Below the pieces are notes generated by a model that searched no databases, was not told the DNA's origin, and saw nothing but the letters and a program-made list of their open reading frames with translations. From the NCBI GenBank assembly GCA_020638295.1, contig JACKIU010000002.1:558001-622000 (forward strand): a stretch of DNA of 64,000 nucleotides. The letters run 5' to 3'. Below are positions 36,616-46,205 of the stretch, piece after piece; within the stretch, counting starts at the first letter, position 1, and each line of letters begins with the position of its first letter. The DNA is from Rhodospirillales bacterium. GTDB lineage: Bacteria > Pseudomonadota > Alphaproteobacteria > Micavibrionales > Micavibrionaceae. The translations under genes were made by a program, and so were the position numbers.

Positions 36616-39600
36616 CCAGCACATCAACACGAATAAAGCCGCTATCGGAATCACCGTCACTGGCCGTTGCCGTCACGCCGAAGCTGAGATGAATCCCATC
36701 GTTCGGATTTGTTGCATCCGGATGATCCAATACGCCGATCAGCGTAAAGGTATAGGCACCCGTTGTCGGGTTCAGCGCCAACGTAAAGATCGTTTCCGTA
36801 CCGACCTTACCGACATAATCGTTGCCAACAACACTGACATCGACCGGCTGACCGCTTGAAGTCAAAGGCACAGACGAACTAAATCCGCCATCGCTGTCAT
36901 AATCGACCGTAACGCCAGGCGCAAAATTACCGGTAACAACACCGGAATCCGTATCGGTCGGATTCAGATCGCTTTCATCAACAACCAGCGTTTCCGTACC
37001 GATATCAAGCGGCACATTTCCTTTCAGAGTCAGGGTCGCTTCAGACCCGTCATCATCATAATCTTTCAGCGTATAGACAAACTGCTCGACAATGTCGTTC
37101 GTAATCTTACCGTTGGTCAACGTGTAGGTGTATGACCCGTCCGCAAAAATCTCGAGCGTCCCGTAATCACCGTCGATCATTGCGCCCGTAACCGGATCAA
37201 CGACCACTTCCACACCTTTAAAGGCAACCTTGATAACAGTATTTTCAATATCCTCGCTCAAATCATCGGCGGCACCGGTCCCTCCGTTCAAACCGGTAAT
37301 CACATTACCTGTGGCAATGCCTTTCAAAGGATTTGTCCCCTGCAAAGCCGCATCCAGATCGTTCGGATCCTGAACATCCAGCGCTACACCATCGGAATCG
37401 ATGACAGCCAAACGCGCCAGTGTTGTCGCACTCACACCAATTCCAACGCCGATTACTTCCTTGCTCAAGGACTGTAAAGTTCCGACTTCGTCACTGTTGT
37501 CACCAAAGGTGCCGTCACTGGTCGTGACGCTCGTCCCGGTGATCTCGGCTTGGAGAATCGCCTGCTCCTCGGCTTCCGTTCCCGGCGGATTAACGACATT
37601 ACCCAAATCATCGAGATAACGGTTCGGTGCACCGTCACTAACGAAATACGTATAAGTATCCGCACCCGGAATCGGGTCATTCGCCGTTGCCCCTTGCAAC
37701 CAGTCAATCGCTGAACTCAAAGGTGCCTCATAGTTGGTCAAACCATCGGCATTCAAACCGTTCAGGTAACTCACCGCCGCATTAAACTCCACATCATCGG
37801 TCACGGTAAAAGTTTGGCCGTCACCGACATCCGTAGAAAACGGCACGATATGGACCTTGATTTCGCCACCTTGATAATCATTGAAATCACCGAGTAAATG
37901 CGCAACCGCCGCTTTCAAAAGCGTCAGTTTGTCACCAGCCATTGAACCCGAAATATCCAGAACCAGAACAACGTTAAAGTCCTTATTGGTCGCCTGTACG
38001 CTAAACTCATTGCAATCGTCATAAGCGATCGGCCCGTCGTCCTTAACAACGACATTGATAAATCCGGCATCGGTATCGTCATCGGTATCTTTGGCCGTCA
38101 CACCGAATTTCAGATTAATATGATCGTCCGGATTGGTTTCATCGGCATGATCCAGCACGCCATACAGCGTAAAGGTGTACTGACCGGTCGTTTCATTCAG
38201 ATCGAGCGTAAAGATCGTTTCACCGCCCGCTGCCCCGACATAGCTGTTGCCTGCAACACTGACATCCACAGGCACACCGTGAGACGTCAACTGGTTATTC
38301 TCGGCACCGGTAAAGCTAAACGTACCAACGCCGGTAACCTCAAATGTCCCCGGACCGTCATAACCGAAATCAGCAGTAACACTATTGCTGTCATCGTCTG
38401 TTGGATTCAGATCGGTTTCATCAACGACCAACGGCGCCGGATCGGCAATAATCGGCTTGCTGTCAACATCCTGCACCGTAATCGTCAGGTTCGCCGTATC
38501 GCTATCGCCGTCAAAATCTGTCAGCGTATAGGTAAACACATCCTGCACGGTTGTCGCGTTCGTGCCCTTGGAAACATAAGTGTAAGACCCGTCAGAATTG
38601 ATCGTCAGTACGCCATACTGGCCGTTGACAACCGTCGCCACGCCCTGGACAACCGCATGGTCAACGCCGTTAAAGCGAACATTCGTCACGCTCGCGACAA
38701 CGTCTTCACCGCCATCATCGTTGGCGGTCACATTCCCGCTAACACTGCTTGTATTTTGCAACAAAGTCTTGCCGTCATCGACAGCCACCGGCCCGTCATC
38801 TTTCACATTAATTGTGATCGTGCCTGTATCCGTATCGCCGTCGCTGTCGCTGGCCGTCACGCCGAACACCAGCTGAATCGCATCATCCGGATTCGTCGCG
38901 TCCGGGTGATCCAGAACGCCCAACAGATTAAACGTATAAGATCCATCCGGCTGGATGGTCAGTGTGAACACATCGCCCGCCGCCGTCGAACCGGCATAAC
39001 CGGTGGCCGTTTGCGTAATCGTCACCGGCTGACCGCTTGAAGTCAAAGGCACGGAAGAACTCGTCGAACCATTCGGAGCCAGAACGCCCGGAGCATCCGT
39101 CCCGAAATCAATATCCAGCTTGCCGCTCACCGAAACGCCCGGCAGGTTGGTCTCATCAACCGTCTCAATCCCTTTACCGACTTCCGGCTTGTCGTTGATA
39201 TCCGGCGCGCTGTCTTTAATGTGAATCGTAATCGTTGTGCCCAGTGCATCGCCGTCATAATCAACGACATTCACGCCAAAATTCAGATCAATATTGGTCC
39301 CGGTTGCCGTATGATCAAGCGGCTCAAACAATGTAAACTCATACGCGCCCGTCGCCGCATTGGTAATGACCAGCGTAAAGACGGTCGTCGCCCCGCCATT
39401 GATCGTCCCGACATAACCATTTGCCGTTGGTGTAATCGTAATTGCCTGACCGCCGGATTGCAAAACCCCACCCAGCAGATCGCCGGTGGCCGAAGATACG
39501 CCGTTTTGCACAACTTCCCCCGGCGTATCATTGCCGTAATCGATATTCAGCGTATCACCAACCGTGATCGGCCCGCCTTTAAGGGCATTTTCGTTAATAC

Positions 39601-40920
39601 TCTCATCATCCGGATCGGCCGTAATCGGCGCATCATCAAGAACATTGATAATGACTTTCGTCGCCGCCGTATCACCATCTTTATCTCTGGCAATGATGCC
39701 AAAGCTTAGTTGCACGGCATCGTTCGGATCTACACCATCCGCATGATCGAACGGCAGAACTTGTTCATAAGTGTAATCGCCCGTGTCTGGATCAATCACC
39801 AGTTCAAAAACGGTCGTCGCCCCGCCATTGATCGTCCCGATATAGCCGTCAACGCTCGGCTGAACATCAACCGGCTGACCGCCGGATTGCAAAACCCCGC
39901 CCAGCAGGGAACCGGAAACGGCAAAATTCCCGTCAGGAATAATCGTTCCCGGACCGTCATTGCCGAACTCGGCGTCAATCTTACCGCTTTGTGACAAATT
40001 CAGATTTGTTTCATCCAACGTATGTTCTTGCGGCCCAACCACCTCAGGAATATCGTCTAGCTGAACTTCCTCAAGCGGAAACAGCGTATCATTCTGAAAT
40101 TCAACACCATATTGCAACACCGTCGGATCAATCGGCCCAACCGCGCTCAAAGGCCCGACAGCTGTAATATCTGAAGAACTGTTAAAACCATAACCCGTAT
40201 TTTGCGCCCCTGCCCCAGGCTCATCACCCGCCGCCGGTTCAATTTGCGCAAGCTGCTCCGCACTCGGCTCACCCGCCGCCGGTTCAACCGCCGCGACCTG
40301 TTCGCCACCTTCATCTTCGCCGTCACCAGTCTCACTTTCAGCGACATTCTCTTGCGTTTCACGAATTTCGGCCTGCGGCTCTTCCAAAGCTTCATTTTCA
40401 GGCGTCGTATCCACCACCCGGATCAACCCTTCAAGTTCATCGGCGCTAAGCGCATCGCCGAAAGCCAGAGTCGCTGGTGTTTGACCTGAAGAGGCCGTGC
40501 CGAAACCATTCAGCGTAATCGCGCTACCATCGACAAAATTCAGGGTTAAATCATCACCGTCCTGAACAAAGGACTGCACATTATTCTCATTAAAATCGAA
40601 GAAATACTTCTGTCCCGGAGCCACGTCAATCTGCATCGTCTTACCGGCTTCCGGTTTCTCAATCACGATCGGCGCCGTGAGGCTTTGCGCCGCATCCGCC
40701 GTTGTCACAACGCACACACCGTCAATCAGTGTCACGCTAATCTCCTGCTCCTCGGCAGGACTAACGGTTTCGGAAGGTTGGTTGGCATTTGCACTCTCAT
40801 TTGCCATGGTTCTCTCCTCAGTATACGTAAACCAAACCGGGCCTCAGGCCCTCTTCGATTGGCTGCTCATAAAAGCTTATAAGCTTCTTTTATCAGGTTC
40901 TTAACAGAATGAAATGTTTT

Positions 40921-40935
40921 TTAACGTATTGTTAA
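40921..40935. promoter_or_regulatory. Perfect CtrA box upstream of the adhesin
   Basis: TTAACGTATTGTTAA fits TTAA-N7-TTAA exactly and lies 114 bases upstream of the adhesin start codon, in a promoter-like position on the minus strand. A 14-base palindrome, AAGCTTATAAGCTT (40874-40887), lies between the box and the gene. Confidence 0.6.
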
Positions 40936-41309
40936 CCCTCTTGTCAACAATTATGTTAAAAATGCCGTGCCCCGAGCAAGACATCTCTCATGTCCAAAAC
41001 ATAAAAATTTATGCTTGAAATACCGTTGCGCCCCTATGAAGTCTGTGTCCCTCTAATCTACGTCGGCCCTCAAAACCCGAATCACAGGAATTTTGGCCGT
41101 AAATCAAAGCTTTAAAAAAATAAAGCCTCCTAAATTCTGCCTGTGATTCGTTAAAATAGGATGAAATCTTCGATATTTTTATCCTTTTACAAACCCTCCC
41201 GGAACATTTCAAAAATTTTATAACCCCTAGGACAAGCTGTGGATAAATCTGTGCATTTTTTTGATTCTTTTTGCAAAATAAAATATTTAAAAACAGAAAT
41301 AATATTTCG

Positions 41310-41324
41310 TTAAACAAACATTAA
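41310..41324. promoter_or_regulatory. Perfect CtrA box upstream of the candidate RNA
   Basis: TTAAACAAACATTAA fits TTAA-N7-TTAA. It lies about 90 bases before the GC-richer structured segment that begins near 41400, and 485 bases from the adhesin start, so the candidate RNA or the response regulator at 42163 is the likelier target. Confidence 0.55.
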
Positions 41325-41399
41325 ACGAAAAAAAATTACAAATTTTTGCAAAAAAGACTCGACATCGTTCAAATTCGCGCTAAATTCAGAATCAAGTTC

Positions 41400-41903
41400 G
41401 GACACGAGGTCGAAAGACTTTCAGTCTTAGGGCGAGGGCCGCTTAGTCAACGGTCTGGGTCTTTGGAAAGCCGCACTCTGAAATCTGCTAGATATTAGGG
41501 TTGCGCCGGAGGCTTAAGGGGCAAAAAAGCAAAGTGCAACGCCTGACAACCGGACTTGTGGTCGCGCACATAAAAACGTCAGCAAAGGTCGTCAGGGTTA
41601 AAAAGCGCCGAGCGTTTGTATTTTGCTCTGAAATATCTGCACGATCGAACGAATGGCCGCAGATGCGTGGGTGATTACCACGATAAACAAGGTGGATGGG
41701 GGTTCATCCACAGATATGTGAAAAACCGGTAAGTCGCACTTGCCTATTTTGCAGATCTAATCTGAGCGACACCTGAAGATGTTACACCGCACTTCGTGCC
41801 CTGTAATAGTCTGTCAGGATCATGCTTCCCATCAAGGCCCCGGTATCCGGTTTTTCATATTTGGTTCAGCCAGAATGAAGATTGGATGCCGGGGTTTCTT
41901 TTG
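41400..41903 (+). ncRNA. Candidate structured RNA of about 500 nt, family not recognised
   Basis: The segment is GC-richer than its AT-rich flanks, contains no open frame, and is a chain of local stems: AAGACT/AGTCTT (41414-41428), GTTGCGC/GTGCAAC with one G-U (41500-41540), CCTGACAAC/GTCGTCAGG with one mismatch (41542-41596), ATCTGC/GCAGAT (41635-41664), CGTGG/CCACG (41666-41682), GTGGATG/CATCCAC (41692-41711), GTCGC/GCGAC with an inner CAGAT/ATCTG (41733-41770) and TTACA/TGTAA with an inner GCAC/GTGC (41782-41806). It ends in a terminator-like hairpin. I looked for RNase P, tmRNA, SRP and 6S core motifs and found none. The 5' end is a guess. Confidence 0.45.
41838..41903 (+). terminator. 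Terminator-like hairpin at the end of the candidate RNA
   Basis: CCCCGG...ATCC pairs with GGAT...CCGGGG, with a further TTCAT/ATGAA stem inside, followed by TTTCTTTT. The T tract is on the plus side only. No plus-strand gene lies upstream for more than 17 kb, so the terminated transcript should be the candidate RNA. Confidence 0.55.
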
Positions 41904-41943
41904 TGGCAAAACATAGCCTATCTCGAATAAAATGATCCCGCTT

Positions 41944-42029
41944 CCCCCGTAAAAACGGGGGCCTTAAGCTTTTGATTGTAAAAAATTCCCGCTCTTGTGC
42001 CCCAGAGGGTACTTGTGCCCCAGAGGGTA
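41944..42029. repeat. Palindrome and an 18-base tandem duplication
   Basis: CCCCCGT/ACGGGGG around AAAA (41944-41961), then CTTGTGCCCCAGAGGGTA repeated twice without spacer (41994-42011 and 42012-42029). It lies between the candidate RNA and the response-regulator gene. Confidence 0.7.
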
Positions 42030-42162
42030 TGCACGGGGAAAGCAAAAAAGTTGAAATTTCGAATCATTTTATATGGGATGAGCTATATCTTTTGCATCGC
42101 CATTCTGGACCATTAATATAGGCTGGTATTGTTGAACCGAGAGAACGGCAGCTTAACCAAAC

Positions 42163-42663
42163 ATGGCCTTCGAATTCGAAAAACTCAGTGTCCTGATCAT
42201 AGAAGACACCATCCCCATGCTCAAACTTGTATCCTCTGTACTCGAGACACTCGGCGTTGGAAATATATACACGGCTGCAAACGGGCAGGAAGGTTATAAA
42301 ACCTTTTGCGAAAATACGCCTGATATCATTATCACCGACTGGCACATGTATCCGACAAGCGGCATTGAGCTTGTCGATAAAATCCGCAACAACCCGGCCT
42401 CACCTAATCGCATGATCCCTATCGTCATGATGACAGGCTTCAGTGTCCTGCCCCGCGTGGAGCAAGCGCGCGATACCGGCGTCACCGAATTCTTGGTCAA
42501 GCCGTTCTCAGCCAACGACCTGGCCCGGCGAATCGCCTACGTCATCAACCGCCCGCGCGACTTTATTGAAACCCCCGACTATTTCGGCCCCGATCGCCGC
42601 CGCCGCAAAGGGGAAAGTTACAAGGGGCCATATCGCCGCATCAGCGATCTCTCAGTGCCCTGA
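42163..42663 (+). CDS. Receiver-domain response regulator with basic C-terminal tail
   Basis: 166 residues. A full receiver domain: VLIIEDTIPMLKLV pocket, acceptor D59 in PDIIITDWHM, switch TGFS, K113 in FLVKPFSAND. After it comes a short arginine-rich tail, YFGPDRRRRKGESYKGPYRR, a motif seen at the end of several alphaproteobacterial stand-alone regulators (from memory). There is no DNA-binding domain. The next gene, 110 bases downstream, encodes a helical protein that could be its partner. No good ribosome site; a TTAACCA half-site overlaps the start region. Confidence 0.88.
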   Translation: MAFEFEKLSVLIIEDTIPMLKLVSSVLETLGVGNIYTAANGQEGYKTFCENTPDIIITDWHMYPTSGIELVDKIRNNPASPNRMIPIVMMTGFSVLPRVEQARDTGVTEFLVKPFSANDLARRIAYVINRPRDFIETPDYFGPDRRRRKGESYKGPYRRISDLSVP

Positions 42664-42773
42664 TCCTTCCACCACAGCTCCAAGGCTGGCTTTTTGCTGC
42701 GATATCACATACCCTGCCACATATACTTGAGTAAAAACGAATACGTACGAAGCTGCAAAACTAAATCCAAAAC

Positions 42774-43274
42774 ATGTCGAACCCAAACAATCCACCAAAA
42801 GAAGTACGTGTCTTCAAAGCTGACAAACAATTACAGCAAAAAGTCGGCACCGGCTCGCTTGATGAAAAAACGGTTGAGCGTTGTCAGAAGGTCATGGACG
42901 ATAACAATGTCGACTTCGCCCCGCTGGCCATGGAATTCCTTGATAAACTGGACCGGGCAATTAAAAACGCTGCGGCCAAAGATACACCAATGGAACAAAG
43001 CATTCAGGACATGACCAATGCCGTCATGCAACTCAAGGCCAACGCCTCGACCTTTCATTATAATCTCATCGGCAACATGGCCAATGTCATGTTGAGCTTT
43101 CTCGAAAACATTAAAGAGATAGACGCAGATGCCGTCACAATCGTGACGGCTCACCACCAGACCCTCAAAGCCATTGTTTTGAAAAAAATGAGTGGAGATG
43201 GCGGCCCAATCGGCAAACAAATGGAAGACGAACTCAAAGCCGCTTGCAACCGCTATTTCGCCAAACGCACATAA
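42774..43274 (+). CDS. Helical protein paired with the response regulator
   Basis: 166 residues, nearly all helix. Two His are candidates for a role: in KANASTFHYNLIGNMANVML and in TIVTAHHQTLKAIVLKKM. The arrangement of a four-helix region following a stand-alone receiver suggests a phosphotransfer or regulator-binding protein, but I do not find a standard HPt signature and do not name a family. It has no signal peptide or membrane segment. It ends just before a strong bidirectional terminator. Confidence 0.7.
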   Translation: MSNPNNPPKEVRVFKADKQLQQKVGTGSLDEKTVERCQKVMDDNNVDFAPLAMEFLDKLDRAIKNAAAKDTPMEQSIQDMTNAVMQLKANASTFHYNLIGNMANVMLSFLENIKEIDADAVTIVTAHHQTLKAIVLKKMSGDGGPIGKQMEDELKAACNRYFAKRT

Positions 43275-43276
43275 TT

Positions 43277-43302
43277 AAAAGCCGCCCGAAAGAGCGGCTT
43301 TT
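43277..43302 (+). terminator. Bidirectional terminator between the 42774 gene and serA
   Basis: AAAAGCCGC/GCGGCTTTT, nine perfect pairs with an eight-base loop, between two convergent genes; A run on the left and T run on the right make it work for both strands. Confidence 0.88.
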
Positions 43303-43324
43303 AAAATTACATGACGATCCGTAT

Positions 43325-44901
43325 CTAAAATGACAACCGCTTAACGCTGGTAATTTGCTTCTGTGCCTTGATCTTCGCAAACACCTCGTCATTGACCGGC
43401 GCGTCCAGCGCCACCAGACAAATCGCCCCCGAAGCATCCTCTTTCCGACCCAAACGGAAATCGGCAATATTCAGGCCTTCCTGCCCGAGCAACGTCCCCA
43501 ATTCACCAATCATTCCCGGTTTGTCGTCGTTACGGATGAAAATCATATGCGGCTTGAGCGCCACCTCGATCGGCACGCCTTCGATATTCACAATGCGCGG
43601 CTCCTTGCCGGTAAACAGCGTGCCTGTCACATTGCGCGTACGTTCCTCGGATGTCACGATCACATTGATCATGCTGCGCCAGTTCTTCGACTCATCGTTA
43701 TAGCTTTGCTTCAGCTCAATCCCGCGCGCCTGCGCGACCTGCATCGCATTGACCATATTCACGCTTTCGGTTTGCTGCCCGAGCAAACTGGCCAGCAAGG
43801 TCGAGGTAATCGGATCGGTATTGACCTGCGTGATCGTGCCTTCATACTCAATTTCGATTTTCTTGATTGCTGTCGTGCTGATTTGCCCGGCAAAACTGCC
43901 AAGCTGTTCGGCCAGTTTCAGATACGGTTTCAGCTTCGGCGCATCTTCGGCAGAAATAGAGGCCATATTGATCGCATTGGTCACAGCCCCGGTATTGAGA
44001 TAATCACTCATCTGCTCGGCCACCTGCAGCGCCACATTGACCTGCGCCTCGGTCGTCGCTGCTCCAAGGTGCGGCGTGCACACAACATTATCCATGCCAA
44101 ACAGCGGATTATCCGTCGCCGGTTCTTTTTCAAACACATCCAGCGCCGCTCCCGCAACTTTGCCGCTCTCAAGCGCGACCTTCAGATCGGCTTCATTGAC
44201 GATCCCCCGCGCGCACAGTTGATAATCCGCACGCCGTCTTTCATTTTGGCGATTGAATCTTTGTTAATCAGATTCGTGGTCTTGTCGTTTTTCGGCACAT
44301 GAATCGTGATGAAATCGGCGCGTTCGAACAATTCATCCAACTCGACCTTCGTAACGCCCAGATCCGCCGCACGCTCTTCTGTAAGATACGGATCAAACGC
44401 AATCACATGCATTTTCAGGCCAACACCGCGGGTGGCCGCAATCCCGCCAATATTCCCGCAACCGATCACGCCCAGCGTTTTGTTGTAAAGCTCCACGCCC
44501 ATAAAGCGTTTCTTTTCCCACTTTCCGGCATGCGTCGATTCATTAGCCTGCGGGATCTGCCGCGCCAGCGCGAACATCATCGCAATGGCATGCTCCGCCG
44601 TCGTGATCGAATTACCAAACGGCGTGTTCATCACCACAACGCCGTTTTCCGTCGCAGTCGGAATATCGATATTGTCCACGCCAATACCCGCCCGGCCGAT
44701 CACTTTCAGCTTCTTGCCAGCCCTGATCAATTCGGGCGTAGCCGTTGTCGCGCTGCGCACCGCCAACCCGTCATATTGATCGATAATCGCCAGTTGCTCT
44801 TCGGGAGAAAGGCCGGGTTTGAAATCGACTTCAATACCGTTTTTTTCGAAGATTTCGACAGCCAGAGGGTCCAGCTTGTCGCTGATAAGAACTTTCGCCA
44901 T
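43325..44901 (-). pseudogene. serA: D-3-phosphoglycerate dehydrogenase SerA, interrupted by a one-base deletion
   Basis: First step of serine synthesis. From the ATG at 44901 (TAGGAG seven bases upstream) the frame gives the substrate domain, IGRAGIGVDNIDIPTATENG, the NAD-binding LGVIGCGNIGG and INCARGG, then breaks. At 44204-44208 there is a run of five C (G on the coding strand) where six are needed to read CARGGIVNEADL. After the shift the protein goes on with LDVFEKEPATDNPLF, the catalytic His in VCTPHLGAAT, the intervening domain and a C-terminal ACT domain (DDKPGMIGELGTLLGQEGLN). Restored length is 525 residues, the normal size of the long SerA form. The clean sequence on both sides suggests a sequencing error. 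Confidence 0.92.
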
Positions 44902-45099
44902 AATTTCAACTCCTAATTTTGTCTTGTTTAGGCAAACAGGCGATCAGGAGTATCACGTTTGGAAGGGAAGTAAAGAGGGATTTGACAAAAACTGGAAACT
45001 GTAGAACCACTTTTATATTTTCATAATTTTATTAACGCAGTATAGGATTCTCTTTACAGTTCCTGCATGCTTAAAGCCACAGACATCAAAAAAGGGTTT

Positions 45100-45522
45100 G
45101 GGGCTGTACCAGATAATTAATCCATATATTTGTTAACCCATTGTTTAAGTTGTTTTAATTGCACTTGTGGAGACGGGTTATTAAATCTCCATTCGCACTC
45201 CTTCAAAAATAGCGGAAAATGCCTGGCAGGAATACCGTTAAATTTCCGCATGTGTCGCTTGGTCTGGTTCCAGAAATTTTCGATTCCGTTGATGTGATTT
45301 CGCCCGTGAACGGTGTTTCCGCTCCCACTGCCAAGCAAATAATTTCGCGTAGACGATGGTAATAATAGGCGGCTGTTTTGAAGTTTACACCGACCAGATC
45401 CGCAGCGCAGCGCGCCGCCCTCCCCGCTACAAAATGTTCCAAAAGACAATCTTGTTTGACCTGACTTAATCTGCTTTTTCTCATGCGCATACCAGTAACT
45501 TTTTTAGATCTGGTACAGCCCC
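45100..45522 (-). mobile_element. IS1595-family (IS1016/ISXO2-like) relic with intact ends
   Basis: The element is bounded by 15-base perfect inverted repeats: GGGGCTGTACCAGAT at 45100-45114 and its complement at 45508-45522. Its 423 bases are much shorter than complete members of this group (about 700), and the middle of the transposase is missing. The eight bases on either side (AAGGGTTT and CAATAATA) do not match, so no target duplication remains. Confidence 0.8.
45117..45490 (-). pseudogene. Transposase fragment, IS1595 family, internally deleted
   Basis: The N-terminal part reads MRKSRLSQVKQDCLLEHF, AADLVGVNFKTAAYYYHRLR, the helix-turn-helix end of IS1016-type transposases. The C-terminal part, in another frame, reads HINGIENFWNQTKRHMRKFN followed by FLKECEWRFNN, the ISXO2-like catalytic end with its Glu. 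The central DDE core between them is gone, with a junction near 45330. It cannot make transposase, but its ends could still be mobilised by a complete copy elsewhere. Confidence 0.8.
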
Positions 45523-45556
45523 CAATAATATTATAACCGCAAGGATGGTTGTCATA

Positions 45557-45571
45557 TTAATAATCCCTTAA
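45557..45571. promoter_or_regulatory. Perfect CtrA box upstream of the 45617 gene
   Basis: TTAATAATCCCTTAA fits TTAA-N7-TTAA and lies 45 bases before the start codon of the small orphan gene, just beyond the IS relic. Confidence 0.5.
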
Positions 45572-45616
45572 TCGCTCTCCACTAAAATAATCATATAAAC
45601 ATGCGAAAAAGATTTT

Positions 45617-46051
45617 ATGGGAATAGGAAGTAAAGATTTTTGCGATGGCGGCCTGTCACAGACTTCCCGAACTGATCGCCGTGTACAGGAGCTCGGAATT
45701 ATAAAATGTCCTGCCCGGGATGACAGCGAAGAAAGCCCGCCGGACGTAAACCATGCTTTTTCGAACAGCGCAAAGCAACCGACAGCTTTTGAAGAAGAAT
45801 TTCTCAAACTCTACGAAAGACAAAAATTGTTTGCTGACAACGGAACTTTATATGAAGAAGATCGCCGCATAACAGTGTCCATGATGGAAAAAATAGACGA
45901 AACCCCTTCGGAGCAACTGCATCCGGCAGTCGCAGCGGCCTATAACGATATCATGGAACGCCCGAAGGCTTTCGGCTTTGAAGTAGAACAGAACAACATG
46001 CTCGAACAATACGTCCTGCGCCAAGGTCCGCACGACTTCAAACCTCTTTAA
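45617..46051 (+). CDS. Small hypothetical protein behind a CtrA box
   Basis: 144 residues without signal peptide or membrane segments. The first 50 residues are low in structure (Ser, Asp, Pro rich), the rest is helical and acidic (AFEEEFLKLYERQKLFADNG, VSMMEKIDETPSEQLHPAV). No family is recognised. Start choice is weak (GAAAAAGA upstream), and a later start is possible. The CtrA box 45 bases upstream is the main hint of real expression. Confidence 0.55.
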   Translation: MGIGSKDFCDGGLSQTSRTDRRVQELGIIKCPARDDSEESPPDVNHAFSNSAKQPTAFEEEFLKLYERQKLFADNGTLYEEDRRITVSMMEKIDETPSEQLHPAVAAAYNDIMERPKAFGFEVEQNNMLEQYVLRQGPHDFKPL

Positions 46052-46205
46052 AATATCGACAGCTTTTCCCGACCATGCGTTTTGTTTGAGAGGCCCTGCA
46101 AAACGACTTGAAATGCACTGCCTTGCGCAGTATAAGGGCATAACCCTGCCCTTTACGGGTATCATTGGGGTAACGAAACGGCCTTTCACAGGCCACTTAG
46201 GTTAC

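Larger units (their letters stand above)
32512..40807 (-). pseudogene. Giant LapA/BapA-like RTX adhesin, type I secreted; frame broken once
   Basis: About 2764 residues when one extra base at 34928 is removed; as read, the frame splits into 1979 and about 806 residues. Order: N-terminal retention-like region (residues 1-170), an acidic linker with two PAAG motifs (176-179 and 191-194), eight T1SS-143/DUF5801-type repeats with the LDHADxTNPDD signature, about five VCBS/cadherin-like repeats (AVDDTGTVAQNTTSVSGNV type) between them, two von Willebrand A domains with MIDAS motifs (VLVLDISGSM about 945, VYILDTSGSM about 2315), Ca-binding RTX nonapeptides (GGDDTIQGGAGDDVIFG, about 2620-2680) and a C-terminal secretion region with DGVDTIKDF. 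The ATG has GAGGAGA five bases upstream. It is probably a surface adhesin for biofilm or cell contact; the break may be sequencing error or real. Confidence 0.88.
40808..41399. other. AT-rich regulatory region of the adhesin and candidate RNA
   Basis: No gene. It contains two perfect CtrA boxes (listed separately), a perfect DnaA-box match TGTGGATAA (41238-41246) and long A and T tracts. A possible promoter for the following RNA is TCGACA at 41356-41361 and TAAATT about 16 bases later. I saw no open frame with a ribosome site; a 102-codon minus-strand frame at 41009-41317 looks like chance. Confidence 0.5.

Noticed and set aside
41238..41246. Replication origin based on DnaA boxes
   Set aside because: Perfect 9-mers occur at 2565, 14884, 32296 and 41238, but scattered over 40 kb, one inside a gene; no cluster, and none near the composition change at 51.3 kb.
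41009..41317. Minus-strand frame of 102 codons in the adhesin upstream region
   Set aside because: Low-complexity AT-rich sequence, covers a CtrA box and a DnaA box, no convincing start.
41400..41903. RNase P RNA or tmRNA identity for the candidate RNA
   Set aside because: The GAGGAAAGTCC and ACAGAA cores of RNase P are absent, and there is no tRNA-like end or tag-coding frame for tmRNA.
45617..46051. Gene as part of the IS1595 element
   Set aside because: It starts beyond the right inverted repeat and has no transposase or passenger-gene similarity.
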